64,000 nt of DNA from Notospermus geniculatus (GCA_002633025.1 NMRB01000143.1:387726-451725); one strand, 5' to 3'. Positions 47,462 through 60,716 are shown, counted from the first letter of the stretch. Notes: generated from the letters alone by a model not told the origin. A program made the numbers and translations.

Positions 47462-50400
47462 TCATGGCGGGTCACGGTTCGAGTTTTCCATTAGTATTTC
47501 CATGGCTTCTGCATAAGACGGCAACTGCAAAGAAAAATCGGTTGCAAGTTTCTGGTTTCTGGGCATCAACGTACAAATACAAATCATGGACAGAAGACTT
47601 AGGCTATCTAACTCACCCCCGAGTCGTGCTGCTTCCGTGCTGGTTTCTTAAACTTCTCATCATTTTGTATAACATACGAATAAGACGGTGGTGGTGCAGC
47701 AGCAGACGGATTCTCTGCTGGGCTTTCATGAGTCCGTCTCGGCTCATCACGGTACAGAAAGACTGTGTCCAAACCATCGATTGCCAATGGCGTCATCATG
47801 AGGGACGTCTGCAATAAAACATTTGGATTCAGAACAAGAATTTTACTGTGAGAAAGTATGCCTTTCCATCATAAATTGAGCTCAATTCACAATTATTAGT
47901 TGATCCCACATCCCCTAGAACTACTGGGCTGTCCAGTGCTTTCATTTTTGAACCCATTTTCTGAAGTACAGGACCAAGCAGCTGTAAGCGAATGGGTGTA
48001 AACTCGGGCCTTTAGAAGTACAATTGCGGACGACTTTGGGCCTCCCCAGTGTCCTTAATTTAGAGGTGCCCTCAATAAAGGGGTAAAAATGAACTGACGC
48101 ACGTAATCAACTGGGGACTGAACTCCAATGTCCTTAATAGAGAGGTCTCACCCAGGCAGGGAAGGTTCTACAGTACAACAAACATGACTAGCTATTATTA
48201 TTATTATTATACAAAACTTGTATAGCACCTTAATCCAAAATGGCTCTAAGGTGCTGTACATAAAATAATTATTTAAGATTATTTAGCTACAGAGTGGGGA
48301 AGTAATCGCCCAGTGGACCAACGCAGAAGAGCTTCAAGCAGCCACCCATCTTGATCCATCTAAGGTTCATATCACTACGCCTTCGGACCACTTTATCTAG
48401 CATAGTCCGAAGGCAAAGTGACTGTGGGCCTTGATATTTCAAGATGCCATCCACCCAAATCATGAACTCCCATTTTCAACAGCAATATGTGATTGTGATT
48501 ATCTCCAGTGATGCATTACCAAAATCATTTGTTCCTGAGCATCACGCTCGCCTACTTGTAGACGCATCATCCCGTTCTGCAAAAAACAGCAGCATCAACA
48601 ACAAATGGCGGAATCAGAAATATATCACATATGCAATATATTTCTGGAATGCAACAGAATTCAGGAGCACATGCACATTCAAATGGCATAAAACAGTATA
48701 ATCCTGAGTTAACTTTAGTACATTTACATTGCAGAGTTACATGTACAAAAAATGGCCGAAAGGTTAAGTTTTTTGACCCAAGCTAAGCAGTACCAATGTA
48801 GGCTTCGTTCATTTTTGGAGTGCAAATTTCTTTCGATATAAAACTGCCCCACATCAAATCCTCATTTGGAGCCAATCTCGCAGTGCAGGCAACTTCGATA
48901 ACTTTCACATCCCTACATCAGGGCCGCAAACACTGCTGAGCAGATTAAATCTTGATAAAGAAATTGTAAAAAGCAAACTTAAGTAAGCAGGAAGAAACTT
49001 TTGTTGACATCACGGCTTGGTGAGCTCTGGAATCCCAGGACACCAGACAATCCGACCTCTAATGGGGCAGTCTGTTCTAGCACCTTTTTACTCAAAACTT
49101 AACATTAAAATCATGCAATTGAAAGACTACTACAGATATTGAGGGAAAGCTAGAAGGAAGGAAAGATGTCAAAACTTACTTGTAACTGTCCCCTCCCTGG
49201 TAAAATGGTTGAAATGCCCCGACCAGTTCTTCTGCCTAAAAAAACAAGAGATATATGAATATACCTGTATAAAACATATGAAACTGATTTCACAGATCAG
49301 CTTTCATATTATGGTCATATTGCGGGACAACTCAAAGGATGAGACTCACCGCTGTTTAGCAGAAATCCACGTCCGCGTTTTCCATATCTGGTACGCAAAC
49401 AGCAGATGATGAAGATAATGAGCAGAAACATGCCAGCACCAATCAGTATTGCCAAAACCCACGGATCTGTAACGGAAATGTAGCCGACATCATGATAAAT
49501 GGTTGATACTTTTGTCAAAATCACATCTTTGGTTGGAGGTCTACAAACTGATGACATCCGACGGATTCAGCCCTTGTCACTTACAGAAACTGACATGATG
49601 AAATGCTAACTGAAATTGATTGAAGTAAAAGATTTCCACATTCGCAGAGAAATTCATACACATATAAACATTACAGAACCAAACACCTACCAACATCAAT
49701 TGATCCATATGGCGACTGCAACGAATTATCATCGCATCCCTTCTCATCCGTCTTATCATGACAGAACGCCTTGCCATCACAAACCTCTTTCTCGGTGAAA
49801 CATGCCCCCGAGTCCTCACAGCGTTTGAACGGACAGTAAACTGCAATTGAAGCGACATGATGAATTTAGGCCTGAGGACTAAAGTTACAAGTCTGCAAGT
49901 TTTTTGTCAGACACAGTGAAAACAAATTGCCTTTAGAAACGAGTGAGCCTTGGTCCAAAGTTATGCCCTGTAGTAAGAAGCTTGACTGCAGGAACATATG
50001 TAGCAAACAAATTTCTTAAATGCAAACACAAATGACACACTTCTTACGGGACTGATAAAAGATGTAATCCATCGACATAAGTCTTGACATTAGGATTAAG
50101 ACTTCTCTGATCGAGTCACCAACTCTCCCAGCATCAACAACTGTATGAAGAATCAGCCATTAGCTGTGTTGAGTTAGAGGAAGATCACACAACTGATCAA
50201 ACGCTCAACTGACAGCCAAAACAAAGCCACAACATTTAAAAACTCGATTATGTAAATGATATGTCAGTCTCAACAACAATAATTACAGATTATCAGCAAT
50301 TATTGTAATCAATCAGTTAGACAGAATAACAGCTGTGTCATTATGAAAGAATTGGCCATTCATTTTGTTCATGAAGACGAGCCACAGAGGAATATGTCGT

Positions 50401-51993
50401 TCCGAAAATGCCGCATAATGGCAGTGATGTTTTATCCCACTTGGTTCATAACAAAGCCTGACAATGTGTACTCCTTTTGAAGTCACTGAATGGCAGAGTC
50501 AATGTATCAACATCATTGATGTTGGCCGATATCCCAGAATGGAAATCTACCACTATCATGGAGACAAATCTCTCTGCTGTCCTCATTGTCGGACTTGGCA
50601 GAAATCCAGTGCAGCCACAGGTCACACTATATGTAGTTTCACTTTTCTGTAGGCCTCCATCAATTAAAGGTGCAATGCACGAATATTTAGCTTGTTTATC
50701 AAGACTTACAGCAGTAGTTATCATTCTTCACACACTCGCCCATCGGGCAGCGATGGATAAGCGGGAACGGACACGGATTGGCTGAAATGAAAAGAGGTCG
50801 TTTTCGGCAGTGCCAGTCTGAGGAAACAAAGCAGAACCACAGCCAGAATCTGTCATTCGGAAAAAGACAGTTTCTCCACAGCATAAACTTTCCCTTGCAC
50901 CCAAAACAGTTGAACAATGTGTCTTCATCCCCAGGTGATGCTTGATAGCTGACTTCATTACTGCACTAAGACAAACTGTCAACATAATTCACAGTATCAG
51001 ATGAGGGCCAAATGCAACTTTGTGAATCAATTATAGACTGTCCCATTTACCTGGGCAGTTTTTGGAAACAGTGGTCCATTATCTGTTTACAATTCAAACA
51101 GACATTAGATAACTATCAAAGTATTGGCAATACTTCAACTTACGACAGTGTTTGGGCAGTCTTGCACAGAGATTCACGTGTTCGTGGGTCGGGCATGTTA
51201 TATTATACACGTATTCATCTTGTTTAAATCCACATGGACGGACTGTGGGAGAAAGAAAAGGGAAGAACTCAGTACACAAGCTCTTGATCTCGCAATTCCT
51301 GTTCTAAATGTTGATTGTGCTTCAGATGGAGAGAAAGCACAAACTAAGGCCAAATAATAAAGGACTAAAACAATATAATTCATTCTTTAAATCATGTTAA
51401 TGTCACTTTTAGTGGCCTTGATCCAGTTCATGGAATTTCTCTTTAGCTCACTCAGTAAACAAGTACCAATATTGGAATAACAACGCAGCAGGAAGGTTAT
51501 TCAGTTCCTATCGAGATATCTCTTTGATTCAACAACTAAATCAGGTCATGAGCTGAGTCGCCAATACTTTAGAAAGGATGGAACTTACGGCAGTCCGGGT
51601 CAACATTGCGGCACAGTTGTTCATGGACGCACCAATACCGAGCAAAGGCCGACTTACATCCGACATGAGTTGACCCTGGGAAAGTCGAATAAACATGAAT
51701 CCAAAAGCCTAGCAGACGATGCAACAAGCACGAATGCACAAGCACAAATGCGACTGAATAAAGTATGCTGAGAATATCAGAACTTATTTGCACTCGCTCC
51801 CTTTATCACTGCACACGAATGTTTGTGTGTGGTGACAGATGGAGTGAGTATTAAACACCACTGATTACTTCAGCATGGAAAAAAGGGCAATTTTACACAG
51901 AGAGTAAACAAGTTACTTACGACAAAATTCATCAAAGTCTTCACACGTGCCGTCAATGCATTCATACTTGTGGCCACCACACCTCATGGACAT
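47462..51993 (-). CDS. Single-pass membrane protein with cysteine-rich modules and an LDL-receptor class A repeat
   Basis: Exons in transcript order: 51921-51993, 51589-51675, 51144-51242, 50710-50781, 49691-49840, 49350-49466, 49180-49235, 47617-47808, 47462-47524: 909 nt, about 302 aa. A further symmetric phase-1 exon, 50048-50140 (93 nt, no Cys), also fits. The ectodomain is built of short phase-1 exons, each ending on or after Cys. 49691-49840 is a canonical LDLa repeat: six Cys, VCDG and the calcium-binding DKTDEKGC. A transmembrane helix (WVLAILIGAGMFLLIIFIIC) follows, then a basic stop (RTRYGKRGR). The cytoplasmic tail has PPPSYSYV and ends LPSYAEAMEI...RDPP, WW/adaptor-type motifs. 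The listed start MSMRC has a good Kozak context but no signal peptide, and an acceptor-like AG lies just after it; the true 5' exon is probably further right. Ligand unknown. Confidence 0.7.
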
Positions 51994-53522
51994 GGTGGAG
52001 AGAACAATCTACTCTGACCTGAAAATGTCGGGGAAATGTTGTTCACTCATCAACCCTAGAACACTCATCTGAACACTCAGTTCATCTGGTACAGAAACTC
52101 GTTGATTGAAAGTTCATACTACTTGTACCTATTGAATGAGTTTTAAAGAAAGATAACCACAGCTCTTAACCCAGATATCGAACATTGCATGAAGCTAATG
52201 AGGCATTGACACAGAACTTCAGTCGCTCACATCCTCAACACACCCCATTGGGGTTAAGTTGTCTCATTGTTCAATGGCTTCCACCTTTATTTACCTTTGA
52301 CCAATCAGCAAGCAGAGTTTTCATGTACCAGTACGTTTCCTTGACGTTTTCTGCAGCAAATGGGTAAATATCTGTAAGAGTAAAAACTGAATTGTGAATG
52401 CAGTATCCGACATGAATTGACCCATGAGTTGACTTGTGATGGCCACATGTATCCAGAATCAGGGTTTCTGCCAGAAATATTTTTGAGGGTATGCAGTTCT
52501 TCAATATCAGCAAAAAACCCCATGAAATTAAAGAAAATGGCCCTTTTCTGTTCCTTTGAGGGTAATCACAGCGTACCCTGCGTACCCTCTGGCGGAAACA
52601 CTGAGAATGATCTGTAAGAGTAAAAACTGAACTGTGAATGCAGTATCCAGAATATCTGGCATGTAGAAGAAGATTCCAGAAACAGAACTACTGGTACTTA
52701 CTAGGCCCATCTGACAGTAAATCCATTTAATTTAACCCATCAGTCTTCACAGACCACTTTAATGCAACATGTCTCCATCTAAATTAGGGCCTAGGCCTAT
52801 CATTGTAATTGTTCACGACAAACGCCAATTTACAACAAATAATGCATCAGTTCATGGCACTGATTGATTTGAGAGGAATGCTGAATTGTAAGGAATATGT
52901 AAACAAGTTGAATGGTGTTGTCTAGACGGCTGGGGTTTTTCCACCATGAACAAACAGCGAGCCATCCCACAGCAGATCAATCAACAAAAGCGAAACGGCT
53001 GAGTGACCTCTACTATCTAGGCCTAATTCATCACCGGTATCACCTTGCATTTATTCAATGCCCCGTGAGGACCTTGTGAATATATGAGATGAATGGAGTA
53101 GCTTTTGTTAGGCTTGGCAATAAAATCCAACCATGCATGAAAAAAAAGAATGGCATTGAGTTGTATCATGGCAAGCTGCCAAAAACACAGGCTGCCCAGA
53201 CAGTCGACGGTAAATGCCTGCATTTCCCCCGAAAGCGGTCAAATTCTACATTTATTTTACATTACATACATGAACAAAGTTCTTGATTACCATTTGATTG
53301 CAAAATATCACATGATTGGGACATAAATTTGGAGAAATCGGCGATTAAAAAGAGAATATTTGACATCCAGGACTATCATTTGTTTTGGATTTTCTTCCGT
53401 TGTTACGTCGCATAGCGACTGTTTCTGTCCTCGCCGAATGTTCCAGACACACCGCGAAGACAGGTTGTGCTGCTGATATCCGCTCAAAGTGATTTGAATA
53501 CGTGATGTATCTCGTGAGTTCT

Positions 53523-53702
53523 CAGGGGCGGATCCACGATTTCGGAAAGGGGGGGGGGGGCGCACTGTGCTAGAAACATTGAAATCTGCAGTTGGTGAAT
53601 TTCCATGATTTGCTCCATATTTCAGAATTTTAGGGTCAATTTTATAGACTTGTTGGCCAAAAGGGGCGTGTACCGGGTGTGCCCCCCTTGGATCCCCGCC
53701 TG
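53523..53702. mobile_element. MITE with CAGGGGCGGATCCA termini, copy 2
   Basis: It starts CAGGGGCGGATCCACGA and ends CTTGGATCCCCGCCTG, terminal inverted repeats shared with 46437-46630. A long G run (about 53550-53562) follows the left end. Confidence 0.6.
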
Positions 53703-53994
53703 GTTCTGTTATCAAAGATATCAAATGGCAGATTGGTCCGTCATTTTAAGAACAATCCAGGCGAGTCCAACAACCCACCAGCTGGTGTCATGTCACCAAG
53801 GCACTGAAGACTGTCGTGTCTGCTCACTATGACTGGCACCCTGTTCACATTCAGGGTGACAGTGGTTGACCCAAAGTGCACCAGAGAGGAAACTGGGTCC
53901 AAGTTGGTGTTCTATCCTGTGGAGCTGGGAGGGCTGATATCCCAACTATCATGACATACATCTCAAACTCCTTGGACTGGATTGTGAACACTAT

Positions 53995-54121
53995 GGGTCG
54001 TATTCATAAAGCGGTTCTATTGTTAGAACCGTCTTAGGCCGGTTCCTAGTAAGGTCAACTTCATTACTTGGAACCGGCCTAAGACAGTTCTAACGATAGA
54101 ACCGCTTTATGAATACGACCC
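53995..54121. mobile_element. Fold-back MITE with GGGTCGTATTCATAAAGCGG arms, flanked by TAT
   Basis: The 127-bp sequence is an almost complete palindrome: GGGTCGTATTCATAAAGCGG at the left and its exact inverse at the right, with inner arms around GGCCGGTTC. TAT borders both ends (53992-53994 and 54122-54124), consistent with a 3-bp target duplication or TA. It would form a long hairpin if transcribed. Confidence 0.8.
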
Positions 54122-55527
54122 TATGGCTACAGTAATGTAGAGGGGACTGGAGTCTTCACTGACACCACCAGCAATGGAGCAACCAGTCAAAGAACTTCAG
54201 AATTTGCTATTTTTCTTCCAGTTGAGCAGAAGTGGAGTTGGCGGCTCAGAAGAAAGAGGAATCAAGGACAAACATCATTTTCTGGTTCTACTGAAAATTT
54301 GTTCATATATCAGGATACATTCGCCTCGGTGCAGTTTCATGTTACAGCGTAGGTGTACAATAAATTTATAATACATAAGAAAGGGTAAGCACACCACTAC
54401 ATCACTGGTACTCAATCACATCGACTAGCTCTTCACCCTGTCAGCGCAACATGCACACCTCCAAGTAGAAATAAATTATGATCAGAGCCGTACAGTAGAT
54501 GTGAACAACAAATTTACGATTTCCTCCAAACTAAGTCCCTTTGACAAGCTGACTACCATTCATTCCCAATTTCGTACCCGAGGATTGTTCCCACAGGTCA
54601 ATTTAGCCATCGGTTTCACTTGTGGTATCCACACTGAACTACCAACAGTATGCCTTAAGCCAGGAATCCACTGCTGATTTTCTGCGTTGCGACTTGCTTT
54701 GCAACCTGCTACCTGCATTTGAATACCATCGCAAGGAACTGATACCGGTCGCCGGCCGATTGCTGACTGAAATTGACCACATCTTCGCCATTGGTGGAAA
54801 TCACGCCTAGCGAGTCCACTATGGCGATCGAGTGCCCAGTTACAAGCGAGTTGCAATGCAAAATCAGCTTGAAAATCAATGGTGGATTCCTAGCTTTAGT
54901 GATGTTTTGAAGGGTCCGATTTTGCCAGCAAAAACCATGTTTCTTTGAGAGTGTTTTAGTGGTGAATAGGTACCATGTTCTTGTATGTTGGGGGTTTGAT
55001 TCCCAGTTGTCCTCTCCATCCATGTAATAGAGAGGGAGACTCTTTTTGACAATGGCATTTTTCTGGGGACTCCAGGAAATCTCACTCCATATAACTGTCT
55101 ACTGTTCTCTTTTGATTAGTTTATCTGGATAGCTGTACACTGGAGGCATCAAAATAAATTATAACTCAAAATTATGATCACCTAGCCCACGAGCATTATT
55201 CTTCCAGTTCCACATCGGATGAAGATTCATCACATTTCATTTCCCAGTAAAACTCAGGAAAAGCGCAAAGATAGCAGTCGACGCCTGCCCAAATGAGGCT
55301 GATTGCAGGTCAGGCTAAAAATGCAGATCACATCTGCATCAGTAAAAAGACGATGCAACATTAAAAACAAATCCACAACACAAAAAACAAAATGTGAAGT
55401 AAAAAGAGATACACAGAAGTGACTATGTTAGTCTCAAATCTTTCAGCCCTCTGCCATAATATCATTGAACTCTTCATTGCCTAAGGCTGAAAGAGTCAAG
55501 AAGACTTAAGGCACTCACTCCATGTGG

Positions 55528-55662
55528 GACTTTTCTCACACACGTTGGCTCTCTATGGGCAAGTCAACCATTGAAAACTATGGGCAGCTCTCTGTGTGAT
55601 TGTTCTTAGCCCTAGTCTTACAGAAACCAACACCCACTGAGAGCCAACTCACACGAGAAAAC
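55528..55662. mobile_element. Inverted-repeat element, TTTTCTCACACACGTTGGCTCTC family
   Basis: GACTTTTCTCACACACGTTG at the left is mirrored by AGCCAACTCACACGAGAAAA at the right. Related pieces lie at about 28670-28750 and 40725-40840 (both in NO VEIN-like introns), sharing GTTGGCTCTC and CTATGGGCA motifs. Confidence 0.55.
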
Positions 55663-56501
55663 TTACATGTAGAACACCTTTAATAGACTGGTGCAGTAAC
55701 CTAACCAAACATGTATTGTACGCAGCTTTGAACTGGATGATGGGCTACCATTCCTCTTCTCCCTGCGACTGAGAGTCCGGAATCTTATTAGTCAACAACA
55801 GGCCCATCCTACAGTGAAATCAAGGTACAATATGTTAATCATGAATGTCTCACAAGTCCGTGCAGAACTTAACTGGACAATTTCATCCAAGCAAAACAAC
55901 ATGGGGAACTCTTCATTCCATGATGAGACAAGCTTAATCCAGTCAGATTATGAACCATCCATGTGATCCAAGATCATGCCCAAGATAAATAGGCCGAGTG
56001 TGAATTCTCCAGTATTACTGGTAGGCACACTTGGTAAATATGAATAAAAACAAATAAATGCTTTCACTTCCTTTCTGATGGACATTTTGAGAGTCCAGTA
56101 CAAAACAGGAGTAAATGCATTTACTGGACTTCATTCACATCCCCCAATATACCCACTGCAACCAAGTTCATCATTGCCAGGGTCCTTACACCTCCTCATG
56201 CTAATCGTTGACATCGGGACCAACGGACTATCCACGAAACACAGTTCATCACATCAACAACTTAGTTTCCTGCACAATCCAGACCAAACAAATCAGGGTT
56301 AAAAAATATGCCCTCAAACTTGACCTGCTTACACAGGCTCTAAAACATGCCCTATTATTTTCAGAACTCCACAAACATGGCAACTAAGAGTCAATTGAAA
56401 TTGAACTCCAAGCGAACCAGAACTTTCTTATCCCGTCATTTTCCACGTTACAATTAGGTGTCCTAGGAATATATACAGACAGTCTGTGGAATTTTCCAGT
56501 A

Positions 56502-59500
56502 CTATTGATGGGCACACTGTACTCGTGGGCCACCATGTTCATCATCACCGTCCTCATCGTAGGCCTCCCCGCGATGCTCTCTGTCATTCATAGGACTATA
56601 ATCCATCAAGTCTACTTGTTCAACGTTTTCACCCTCTGGAATATCAACGGTTGGCCGTGGTGGCAACAACTTTTCAAGTGCCTGAAAGTGAGGAAATCAT
56701 TGATTAGTCCCTGCAAATTTCTCTCAAATAAGTCACTGTATTGACTCGTTATACTGCCGTATCATAAACCATGAAGTGCCTAAGTCAACTATCCTAACCA
56801 AGTCTTTCTAGGCTCAACATAGATTGATGGTCATAGATAGAACATCCCTGCCAGAAACTGCAAAGGTAGGTAATTCCATGAAGAGGCAAGTCGGGAAGCC
56901 ATGGTGATCTACGTTCTAGAAACTCATTTTGACAACACTGCTGCCACACAATACCAGAGGAAGGAGCCAAGATTCTCAAACATTTTGTCTACCACAAAGT
57001 CACCGGAATGACTGGAGATCAAACCAGCGACCTCATTGGTAACAGGCACAGATGTTCCCACTGCACCACCCCGACAACCCGTTGTTCTTTTACCTTGAGG
57101 TGTTTTTCATCAGCAAAATGACTTGGTGGAAAGCTGATCTCAAACTTGACGAAAAGATTTCCTTTATTGAAAGGATTCCGGTACCTTGGCATACCCTCTT
57201 CCATCACACAGCGCACAGAACCTAAAAGAGAAATTCACATAAAACTTGTTGTATCTTGTAATATCATGCATCCGGCTGCATAACCCTAGCACGAATCCGT
57301 CGTGGTCTCTCTTTGATGATTTCACACAATGACAACCATTTGTTGCTGTGGTTCTTGGAGATGATTTTAAGCTCCAGTTAGGGGTCAAAGGTCCACTGCC
57401 CAGCCAGTTCTGAACAATTAAAAATGAGGTGGTCGATTGTCTCCTCAGCTGCTTCACACAGAAGGCAGGTAGTATCCTCCACCAGATTGAATCTATACAG
57501 GAAGCTTTGAGTGGGGAAGTGTTGCATCGTAAGCCTTGAGACGGTCACTTGGTCACTCCTGCTGCTGTTTTTGAATCTTACGAAGTTTGGGGCAGGCTGG
57601 ATGGAACGGTATACACGACCAGTTGTTCCTGATTGCCATCGATCAGTCCAGATGTCATTGGACGTCTCCTGAACCTGGCATAGGAGGGATTATCAAAACT
57701 TGTTATTTACATTCTCTTATTTCAGAACAATCTCCTTTCCTCCAAGTCCATGAAAAGCAGAAAGTCTAGTAATAATGACGACAACCACATCCAAGTACTC
57801 TACCGAGCTACTGGCTCATTCTTTAGCACATCTGGCAGATCAACAGGATTCCTCAAACTTTGTGAATGGTAGTTATTTGACCTTACCTGGTTCTATGACT
57901 TTACCAGCTGGATTTTTGATGATTAGATCCCTATCATCTAGATGTTTCAAGACAAATTCAAAACCACATAGCGCCTCCGTGAGTCCTAGGTTGTACGTAC
58001 AAAACAGGTCATTGTCACGTCGTGTGAAAGTCTCATGTTCCTTCTGCTGTAGGACAATGATTATATCGCCAGGGTCCATACCAGGCTGAAGAAAACAAGT
58101 CATATCAAGTTACAGAGGGCCTACACCGAGAAAAGGGGCAAATACTTCATACTGAAGTGAGCAGTCACCTTCAACTGGATTAGTAATAATTGGAAACACT
58201 AAGGAGTCAAAGAGCTGCCTACAGGCCAATGAATTTTCTCGCCGGCTCTTTGAATTGGGTGCAAACATCAGGTTATGTTCAATCCAAATGGGTTTATCTT
58301 CCAGGTCCAATGCCTAACTTTGCTGCTTTCCAACTTAAATGATCAGAAAAACACGTGTAGATGAACAAGAATCATGCAAATGGACACTCACTGTCTGATC
58401 ACCCTCTCCACGGAATGGAATGCGCTGTCCATCCTTCATGCCTTTGTCCACATGCACTTCTAATATCTTGGTTTCCTGCACAACTTTGGCACCTTTGCAT
58501 TCTTTACACCTGTCTTTTTCATTAATTGTTTCACCTGAAAAAAGAAAATAGTGAACCATATTGTTTTGTCAATTTCAGTGCAGAAAATTCCACTCAAGGA
58601 AAAGGGAATGAGACATTGACGTACCTTCTCCATGACATTGCTGACAGACGCTCTGCATCTGCTGCACCATCCCAGGTCCCAACTGTCGAACTCTTACCGT
58701 AACACCACGGCCGTTACAGCTTCCACAGGTTTTCTTAGCCCCTAGCTTTCCCCCATTCCTACAAAATAAGATGATCCATTATTACAACCTTGACAGCCAA
58801 AACATGATCAGAGTACAATAGCAGTGTCCACATTAACTGAAAAGTGAAGCTGACTTAACATGGTCAGCTGAGCAGACAAAAAGAACACCAAGAGTGCACC
58901 TACCCTTGGCATTTCTTGCATATAACAGTTTTCCTCAGTTGAAGCTTTGATGTCTTGCCATTATACAGATCTTCTAAGGTAACTTTAAGGGGGTGGAAAG
59001 TGTCTTCTCCCTTTCGTCTGCTTGGGCGTCGGCCACCACTGAACCCTGGCATACCAAACAATCCACCAAAAAGGTCGCCAAATATATCACCAGGAAATCC
59101 TGTAGGAAAGAAAACAAGCTCGCTCAATATCAGAATCTTTCGCCATAAAAATGTATTTATTGTCCCCAACATGGGCATGTGTGGTTCAGGGAGTTCTCCA
59201 CTGAACTGTTCAAAGTTAGTAATGTTTATTTTTATAACATGTTGTATTCAGAAGATCCAAAGAAAGAAGAAAGCACAAAAATTGACACACAAAGTGATAA
59301 ATATCAAGAAGTCAACTTCCAGAAACTTGCGAATTTTCGACCCCGGTTCAGGCACTTTTCAGTTGGAGACACCAGAAAAGACTGAGCTGAATCCCAAATG
59401 TACAGGTAGATCTGAAGAATCCTGTACAAACAGGACAATTAAGGATGAATAAAACCCAAGCCCCATAAATTGGTTGCTAGACCTGACAGCAAACAGAGTG

Positions 59501-60716
59501 TACGATAATTACGTTAATTAGGCTGAAAGAAGAGTTTTATAAATTATGGCATTGTATTCAGAAGACATGGTGCATATTCAATCAAACAATAACAGGCCAA
59601 AAACATGAAAGATTACCGACCGGATCACAATACATACCTCCTCCACTACCAGCACCTTCTCTCAACCCATCTAATCCATATTTGTTATAAATATCCCTCT
59701 TATCTGGGTCTGATAGAATTTCGAATGCAGAACTGATTTCTTTGAACTTGTCTCCAGCGGCAGGGTTTTTGTCAGGGTGATATGTCTTGGCCAACTTGTA
59801 ATATGCCTACACGTAAAGCAAAAAATGTGTGACTGATAGTTAGTAAAGAATGAAAGTACTCATTAGTTTTATTGAGTGGAGACAAACAAACAGGAACTAG
59901 GCCTAGGCCTAGGCCTATAGATCTATGCCGTCAATTGGGCCAAATGGAAATAAATCAGACTTTTACATAATTTATGTGAAATAAAATGTTTTGTTCTTGT
60001 TGACTTGAGTCCCAATGTGTGCATTTGACAAAACGGCATGAATGACGTCATGGGAGTGTGAGTCACATGGCCACGCAGTCTTGTGAATGTCGTCACGTCA
60101 TGCTGCCTGCCAGAGGACCACGTGCAGGCTTGAAATCGATGAAAATTTGACATGAAAATCATTGATTTCTACAGTATCGCCTCTTTGATTTTTTATTTCA
60201 GTACTTCAGAATCCCTGGTCAGAAGGAAAAGAGAAAGTCATGAAGTACGAGTTTACTTTCTCTTTCAGTTTCTGACTCTCCGACTTGACTGACTCTTCTC
60301 TTTGTTGTTGTTTTGCTGCTGCTATGACTCTAAACGTTGGGTACAATACGAGTAGAGGAACCAACTATCTCCACAATAGGGGCATAGGCCCTACCATCTG
60401 ACCATGGTGCCCATCACGCGCCTATCCGGAACACAATCGGGCGAAAATAGCACGTCCAATCATGTGCGTGTATGAATGCACAGCACATGTGCTTGCATGA
60501 TGATGTCATTCAATTCTCCGTCGGGCAATACCACCGCATTCAACTCGTATTTTCAGACAGCGTGGCTATAGGAGCGAACCAGAAATGTGACATAAGGAAC
60601 CTTGAAACAAATATTTATCAGTTGAAACAAAAATTTTAAGACCAAACCTTTTTAATTTCGGCATCAGAGGCAGTTCTTGAAACACCAAGAATTTCGTAAA
60701 GTCGATTGTCAGCCAT
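56502..60716 (-). CDS. DNAJA2: DnaJ homolog subfamily A member 2 (type I HSP40 co-chaperone)
   Basis: Exons in transcript order: 60648-60716, 59638-59806, 58904-59099, 58625-58758, 58392-58534, 57887-58085, 57094-57221, 56502-56681: 1,218 nt, 405 aa (human 412). The J domain (about 1-70) has the HPD motif in YHPDKNP. A Gly/Phe-rich stretch ([14 protein letters not shown]) follows, then a zinc-binding cysteine-rich region with four CxxCxGxG-type motifs (CKKCQG, CGSCNG, CQQCHG, CKECKG), two substrate-binding beta domains, an acidic tail and the C-terminal CAHQ prenylation box. It delivers clients to HSC70/HSP70 and stimulates ATP hydrolysis at the cytosol/membrane interface. Exon 1 and its upstream sequence occur a second time at 62401-62469. 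A SINE lies in intron 7. The family call is secure; orthology to DNAJA2 over DNAJA1 rests on remembered similarity such as MVQQMQSVC. Confidence 0.94.
57010..57083 (-). mobile_element. tRNA-derived SINE head in a DNAJA2 intron
   Basis: On the minus strand: CGGGTTGTCGGGGTGGTGCA at the 5' side with an A-box-like TGGTGCAGTGG, and GGTTTGATCTCC as a B-box-like motif. Same family as 2681-2759. Confidence 0.55.
60043..60050. promoter_or_regulatory. CRE palindrome TGACGTCA in DNAJA2 intron 1
   Basis: Perfect 8-bp CREB/ATF consensus in intron 1 of DNAJA2, about 670 bp downstream of the start codon. Its function is not shown by sequence alone. Confidence 0.4.

Larger units (their letters stand above)
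51994..56501. other. Region between the LDLa gene and DNAJA2
   Basis: No coding exon could be supported, although the signal-peptide exon of the LDLa gene may be hidden here. The right part is the DNAJA2 3' UTR (a minus-strand ATTAAA at about 55678-55683 is one candidate end). Mobile elements: 53523-53702, 53995-54121 and 55528-55662. A duplicated segment with ATCTGTAAGAGTAAAAACTG recurs at 52371 and 52611. Confidence 0.4.

Noticed and set aside
52528-52710. Hydrophobic minus-strand frame as the signal-peptide exon of the LDLa gene
   Set aside because: It sits in a locally duplicated repeat stretch and no donor in the right phase was found to reach exon 51921-51993.
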